Source: Burkholderiales bacterium (lineage in GTDB: Bacteria > Pseudomonadota > Gammaproteobacteria > Burkholderiales > Burkholderiaceae_C). From it: a stretch of 8,933 nucleotides of DNA. The stretch spans positions 1 to 8,933 of the forward strand of contig CANFYD010000127.1 of NCBI GenBank assembly GCA_947450745.1, written 5' to 3'. The first letter of the stretch is position 1; the number at the start of each line of letters is the position of its first letter. Position numbers and translations under genes: made by a program. The notes under the pieces were generated by a model, which saw only the letters and a program-made list of their open reading frames with translations, made no database searches and was not told where the DNA came from. This document shows, piece by piece, positions 5,162-8,933 of this stretch.

Positions 5162-6780
5162 CAGCGCACCTCCTTCTGTTCCTGCCGATAAGGCCGGGTG
5201 GTTTGCGCCGCAGCCCCGCCCTGCTCGGCCAAAGCCGCTTCGGCATAGGCGGCACGGTCGGTCAATTGCAGCGCGGTGGCAGCGGTGTAACGCTGAATCG
5301 GCGCGGCCGCCACGCTGACCCAGACACTGGCCGCGAGCAAAGAGCAGGTGGCCAGCACCAGCTTGGGACTGCTGCCGGACGCAGCTTCGTTCGGCAGACC
5401 AGGGCGCACATGCCAGAACAGAATGCTGCCGGCTCGCGCCAAGCCCACCAGGGTGAAGAAGCCGACCACCAGCACCACCGCCCAGACCGCCAGGCCCCAC
5501 GCATGGCCGGCCGACGCTTGCAAAAGCATCAACTTGCCGATAAAGCCCGACAACGGCGACAGCCCGGCCAGCGAAGCGGCCGCCAGCAACGTCATCAAAC
5601 CGAGCAAGACCGGCTGGCTGACGGCCGAGGCGGGCCGCAATTGCCCCTCCGCCTCGCCGCGCTGAGCCGCCACCAGCTCGGCCAGCAAGAACAGCGCCGC
5701 GATCACCAGCGTGCTGTTGATCATGTAGAAGAAGGCCGCACCCCAGGCCGCCGGGCTGTACAGCCCCAGGCCCACCAACACCGTGCCGACCGAGGCTACC
5801 GTCAGCCAAGCGATCAAACGCGTCAAGGTCTTGGCGGCCAGAGCCCCCAGCACCGCGACCACGCTGCTCAGCAAGGCCAGCGGCAACAACACCGGTTCCA
5901 CCGCCAGCGCCGTGGCCCCGCCGCTGTCGCCAAAGATCACCCCGTGCACCCGCACGATGGCGTAAACACCGACCTTGGTCATGATGGCAAACAGCGCCGC
6001 CACCGGCGGGCTGGCCGCCGCGTAAGTGGACGGCAACCACATCGACAGCGGCATCAGCGCGGCCTTGAAGCCGAACACCACCAACAGCAGCAAGCCGGCC
6101 GCTTGCACTACCGCCGCTTCGGACGCCGGCACTTGCGCCACCCGCAGCGCCAGATCGGCCATGTTCAGCGTGCCGGTTTTGGCATAAATCAGGGCCACAC
6201 CGATCAGGAACAACGCAGATGCGGCCAGGTTCAGCACCACATAGTGCAGGCCGACCCGAAAGCGTTCAGCGCCCTGCCCATGCACCATCAGCACATAGGA
6301 CGCAACCAGCAAGACCTCGAAGAAGACGAACAGATTGAACAGGTCGCCAGTCACGAAGGCACCGTATATCCCCATCAACTGGAACTGGAACATCGCGTGG
6401 AAGTAGCGCCCATGCGCGTCCCAACCGCCGCTGGCATACCAGAGCACCGGCAGCGCCACGCAGGCACCCAGCACCAACATCATGGCGCCCAGCCGGTCGA
6501 CCAACAAAATGATGCCGAACGGGGCCGGCCAGTCGCCCAGGCGGTAGGTGATCAGCTCGCCTTCGGCAGCGCGCAGCAGCAAAGCCACCGCAATGGCCAG
6601 CCCCAGCGCGGTCGAAACCAGCACCAAGCGCCGCGCCCAGAGCAGCTTGTGGTGACCGTGCCCGCCGTGCGCGTCGCCGCCATGGTCGCCCAGCAACAGC
6701 AGCAAAATGCCGGTCAGCGCGGGCAGCAGCACCGGCAAAACGGCCAGATGTTGATGGAATATTTGAATGAGTGAGCTCAT
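5161..6780 (-). CDS. mnhD: Mrp-type cation/proton antiporter subunit D
   Basis: Large ion-translocating subunit, homologous to the proton-pumping NuoL/M/N subunits of complex I. The 539 residues contain about 14 hydrophobic helices. Visible functional elements are the TM5 motif GDLFNLFVFFEV, whose E155 matches the essential glutamate; K239 in VVFGFKAALMPLSMWLPSTY (TM7 lysine); the segment SPPVAALFAIMTKVGVYA with K269; and SGFIGKL with K416 in a late helix. These charged residues form the half-channel network known from Mrp and complex I. Between TM1 and TM2 is a His-rich loop (residues 31-45, five His). The ATG at 6780 overlaps the mnhC stop by 4 nt with only a weak GGCGGT upstream. The C-terminus ends in a hydrophilic Gln/Glu/Arg-rich tail overlapping mnhE by one base. 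It is distinguished from NuoM/NuoN by its Mrp gene context. Confidence 0.96.
   Translation of the reverse strand: MSSLIQIFHQHLAVLPVLLPALTGILLLLLGDHGGDAHGGHGHHKLLWARRLVLVSTALGLAIAVALLLRAAEGELITYRLGDWPAPFGIILLVDRLGAMMLVLGACVALPVLWYASGGWDAHGRYFHAMFQFQLMGIYGAFVTGDLFNLFVFFEVLLVASYVLMVHGQGAERFRVGLHYVVLNLAASALFLIGVALIYAKTGTLNMADLALRVAQVPASEAAVVQAAGLLLLVVFGFKAALMPLSMWLPSTYAAASPPVAALFAIMTKVGVYAIVRVHGVIFGDSGGATALAVEPVLLPLALLSSVVAVLGALAAKTLTRLIAWLTVASVGTVLVGLGLYSPAAWGAAFFYMINSTLVIAALFLLAELVAAQRGEAEGQLRPASAVSQPVLLGLMTLLAAASLAGLSPLSGFIGKLMLLQASAGHAWGLAVWAVVLVVGFFTLVGLARAGSILFWHVRPGLPNEAASGSSPKLVLATCSLLAASVWVSVAAAPIQRYTAATALQLTDRAAYAEAALAEQGGAAAQTTRPYRQEQKEVR
5168..5175 (-). promoter_or_regulatory. Strong ribosome binding site of mnhE
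   Basis: The minus strand reads AAGGAGGT, a full match to the anti-SD core, ending 6 nt before the mnhE ATG. It lies inside the last codons of mnhD. It is clearly stronger than the SDs of mnhC (GAGG type) and mnhD (GGCGGT type) in the same operon, and fixes the mnhE start. Confidence 0.8.
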
Positions 6781-7190
6781 CGCGCACCGCCCTGGCTGGC
6801 CTTGTTCGCCTTGGATGACTTCGTCTGGCGGCCCGCTTTATCTTTCAAATTGCCGTCCAACTTGCCATCCACTTGGTCACTGCCGTTCTCATGCCGGCTG
6901 CGCAGCGCCAGCTCGATCACAAAGCCGGTGGTGGCAAAGCCGATCACGATGGCCGTCAGCACCAGCGCTTGTGGCAGCGGGTCGGCCACCACCGCCTGCC
7001 CCTGCCCGAGGATCGGCGGCGCGGCGCTCCACAGCCGGCCCATCGCAAAAATGAACACGTTGACCGCATACCCGATCAGGCTCAAGCCCAGCACCACCGA
7101 GAAGCTGCGGCCGCGCAGCAGCAGATAAATGCCGCAAGCGGTGACCCAGCCAATGCCAGTGGCGAGCAAAAATTCCATCGAAATAGTCAT
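6777..7190 (-). CDS. mnhC: Mrp-type cation/proton antiporter subunit C
   Basis: NuoK-like membrane subunit of 137 residues with three helices (about 5-24, 30-50 and 73-95). Signatures are GLSLIGYAVNVFIF (35-48) and DPLPQALVLTAIVIGFA (70-86). A hydrophilic tail of about 40 residues (97-137), rich in Lys, Asp, Asn, Ser and Gly, follows the third helix; it contains DGKLDGNL, encoded by an imperfect 12-bp tandem duplication. The ATG at 7190 overlaps the A/B stop by 4 nt and has GAGGG 7-8 nt upstream; an internal Met at 7178 is a less likely start. NuoK-like proteins of about 100 residues are also complex I subunits, but the flanking A/B and D genes settle the assignment. Confidence 0.95.
   Translation of the reverse strand: MTISMEFLLATGIGWVTACGIYLLLRGRSFSVVLGLSLIGYAVNVFIFAMGRLWSAAPPILGQGQAVVADPLPQALVLTAIVIGFATTGFVIELALRSRHENGSDQVDGKLDGNLKDKAGRQTKSSKANKASQGGAR
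6846..6869 (-). repeat. Imperfect 12-bp tandem repeat in the mnhC tail
   Basis: Two adjacent 12-bp units (6846-6857 and 6858-6869) differ at two positions and encode DGKL and DGNL on the minus strand. The repeat stays in frame and lies in the hydrophilic C-terminal extension. Confidence 0.6.
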
Positions 7191-8933
7191 GCGCCGACCC
7201 TCAGCTTTGCAGCACGCGGAACTGTGGGAACGGCGGGATCAGCGGGCGAGCCCGCCGTTCGGCCACGCTCCTTGCTGGCCGAGCCCAGCACCGACAACAT
7301 CAACAGCGTGGCACCGACCACCGTGATATAGACCCCCAAGTCGAACAGCGCCGCCGTCGCCAGCGGCAACTCGCCCAGCCAAGGCACGATCGGGTTGCCG
7401 TGCGCGCTGGTCAGGAAAGGGCTGCCGAACAGGAAAGCGCCCGCGCCGGTCAGCCACGCAATCGCCAGCCCTGAGCCTATCCAGCGCACATAGCGCCGCC
7501 CGCCACCGGCATGCAGAATGTTTTCGGCCCGCTGCTGCCCGTTCGCCATGTATTGCAGCACCAGCGCCACGCCGGTCACCAGGCCGGCGATGAAACCGCC
7601 ACCGGGCAAGTTGTGGCCACGCCAGAAAATATAGGCCGACAGCAGCAGGGCCAGCGGCAGCACCAAGCGGGCGACGACCCGCAACATCAGCGGCTCGCGG
7701 CTGTAGCTCCAGGGCCGGCCAGCCGGGTCCGCACTGGGCCGCGTCACCCGCATGCCGTCCAGCAGGGCCAGCACACCGACGGCGGCAATGCCCAGCACAG
7801 TGATCTCGCCAAAGGTGTCGTAGCCGCGGAAGTCGACCAGGATGACGTTGACCACATTGGTGCCGCCGCCCACCGGCAGCGCCTTCTCCAGGAAGTACCA
7901 CGAGATCGAATCATGGTTGCGGGTCAGCATCAGCCAGGTCAGCCAGCTCATGCCGCCACCACCGGCCAGCGCCAGCAGCGCATCGCGGCCACGCCGCAGC
8001 CGACTTGACTCGATCGGGCTGACCTGCGGCAACAAGGCCAGGCCCATCAACAGCAGCGCGGTGGACACCACATCGACCGACAACTGCGTCAAGGCCAAGT
8101 CCGGTGCGGACAAGGCCAGAAACGCCAGCGAACACACCAGCCCGACGCCGCCGACCAGCACCACCGCCACAAAGCGCTGGCGCTGCATCACCACGGCCGC
8201 CGCGCCCAGCAAGATCAACAGCACCCAGACACCCACCGCCAGCGGCGGCGCGGCCAGCAGTTCGCGCTCGCCCGTGCTCATCCCGCCACCGAGGCCGCCT
8301 AGGCCGCCACTGAAACCACCAACGATCCCGCCGTTCAAGCTGCTGTGCTGCCACATCGGCCAAGCCGCCAGGCCTATCGCCAGTGCCACCATCCAGGCCG
8401 CATAGCGTTGCAGAGAGCCGTTCTCCAAGCTGCGGGTGAAGCGCCCGGCGCCGGCAAACAAGCGGTCGAACAGCGCATGGAACAGCGCCTTGGCGCTGCG
8501 CGGCCCCGGCATATAGCGGTGCAAGCGCCCACCGGCTTGCAGCGCGATGTAGAAGGCCGCACCACCGGCCACCGCCAGCACGCTCATCAACAGCGGCAGG
8601 TTCACGCCGTGCCAGAGCGCCAATTGAAACGGCGGTGCCGGCATGCCCAGCATCGCGCTGGCGGCCAGTTGCACCAGCGGGCCGGCCGTCCACATCGGCA
8701 GCAAACCGATCAGCAGGCAGATCGCCACCAGCAGCGCCACCGGCAACTTCATGCCGAGCGGCGGCTCGTGTGGATGCAAATTGGGCACATCACGCGACGG
8801 CCCGTTGAAGAACACGTCGTGCACCAAGCGCAGCGAATAAGCCACCGAGAACAACCCGCCCAGCGTCGCCAGCACCGGAATCGCCCAGGACGCTGTGCCC
8901 CAGAAGTTCGCCTGCACCGACTGTTCCAGCATC
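7187..8933 (-). CDS. mnhA: Mrp-type antiporter fused subunit A/B, C-terminal part (5' end outside window)
   Basis: C-terminal 581 residues of an MnhA-MnhB fusion; the frame runs off the right edge, and the Met at the edge is internal. Family proteins are about 950-980 residues, so most of the NuoL-like antiporter core lies outside. Seen here, numbered from the edge: end of the antiporter core with SVAYSLRLVHDVFF (29-42); membrane segments to about 195; a glycine-rich linker (201-217); the MrpA C-terminal DUF4040-type domain with SAPDLALTQLSVDVVST (275-291); the MbhE-like segment NVVNVILVDFRGYDTFGEIT (359-378); then the MnhB domain with RVVARLVLPLALLLSAYIFW (418-437) and LPGGGFIAGL (442-451). 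No stop or start separates A from B. The C-terminal tail (551-581) is hydrophilic. It overlaps mnhC by 4 nt and is the first visible gene; the operon promoter is outside the window. Confidence 0.95.
   Translation of the reverse strand, partial: MLEQSVQANFWGTASWAIPVLATLGGLFSVAYSLRLVHDVFFNGPSRDVPNLHPHEPPLGMKLPVALLVAICLLIGLLPMWTAGPLVQLAASAMLGMPAPPFQLALWHGVNLPLLMSVLAVAGGAAFYIALQAGGRLHRYMPGPRSAKALFHALFDRLFAGAGRFTRSLENGSLQRYAAWMVALAIGLAAWPMWQHSSLNGGIVGGFSGGLGGLGGGMSTGERELLAAPPLAVGVWVLLILLGAAAVVMQRQRFVAVVLVGGVGLVCSLAFLALSAPDLALTQLSVDVVSTALLLMGLALLPQVSPIESSRLRRGRDALLALAGGGGMSWLTWLMLTRNHDSISWYFLEKALPVGGGTNVVNVILVDFRGYDTFGEITVLGIAAVGVLALLDGMRVTRPSADPAGRPWSYSREPLMLRVVARLVLPLALLLSAYIFWRGHNLPGGGFIAGLVTGVALVLQYMANGQQRAENILHAGGGRRYVRWIGSGLAIAWLTGAGAFLFGSPFLTSAHGNPIVPWLGELPLATAALFDLGVYITVVGATLLMLSVLGSASKERGRTAGSPADPAVPTVPRAAKLRVGA

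Noticed and set aside
5041..6774. 577-codon plus-strand open frame antisense to mnhD and part of mnhE
   Set aside because: The product is Gln/Arg/His-rich without domains, a typical mirror of hydrophobic codons on the other strand. The minus-strand genes have clear motifs and overlapping junctions.
5161..7190. Complex I (nuo) genes
   Set aside because: C and D resemble NuoK and NuoL/M/N, but the order A/B-C-D-E-F-G and the E, F and G subunits identify an Mrp antiporter.
7187..8933. A/B fusion as an assembly or frameshift artefact
   Set aside because: The frame is open throughout, both domains are intact and well spaced, and A/B fusion is the known arrangement in group 2 Mrp/Pha operons.

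Overview
The window is high-GC, tightly packed bacterial chromosome. Protein types, gene order and overlapping stop/start junctions point to a betaproteobacterium, probably Burkholderiales. This placement is by general resemblance and not by any search. I see no mobile element, prophage, CRISPR array, tRNA or rRNA. Four blocks are present: an acetyl-CoA synthetase gene on the minus strand (28-1989); a 183-nt divergent intergenic region (1990-2172); two plus-strand membrane-protein genes, a YqhA/UPF0114 protein (2173-2766) and a CaCA-family cation antiporter (2783-3880); and, convergent with them, a minus-strand Mrp-type multisubunit cation/proton antiporter operon filling 3929 to the right edge.

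Transcribed right to left, the Mrp operon reads A/B fusion (5' end outside the window), C, D, E, F, G. A and B form one polypeptide, so this is the six-gene (group 2, Pha-like) form. A/B-C, C-D and E-F overlap by 4 nt (ATGA), D-E share one base (TGATG), and F-G are 13 nt apart. The complex is an inner-membrane cation/H+ antiporter related to respiratory complex I, used for Na+ or K+ extrusion and pH homeostasis. The CaCA antiporter next to it could exchange Ca2+ for Na+ or H+, so the two may be linked through cation gradients; that link is inference. Acs activates acetate to acetyl-CoA and has no obvious mechanistic tie to the rest.

The coding content is conventional and I do not see a new multi-gene system. 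The less ordinary signals are small. (1) A perfect 7-bp hairpin at the CaCA start codon pairs the only SD-like bases and the first two bases of the ATG. (2) The 48-nt convergent gap holds five AGCCCM hexamers, which on the minus strand form a canonical G-quadruplex motif overlapping a 10-bp hairpin whose loop contains the mnhG stop codon. (3) The two alpha-repeat motifs of the CaCA gene are 37/38 identical at the DNA level. (4) Several Mrp subunits carry low-complexity additions: a glycine-rich linker in A/B, a His-rich loop in D, a basic/Pro N-terminal tail in E, and a hydrophilic, repeat-bearing C-terminal tail in C.
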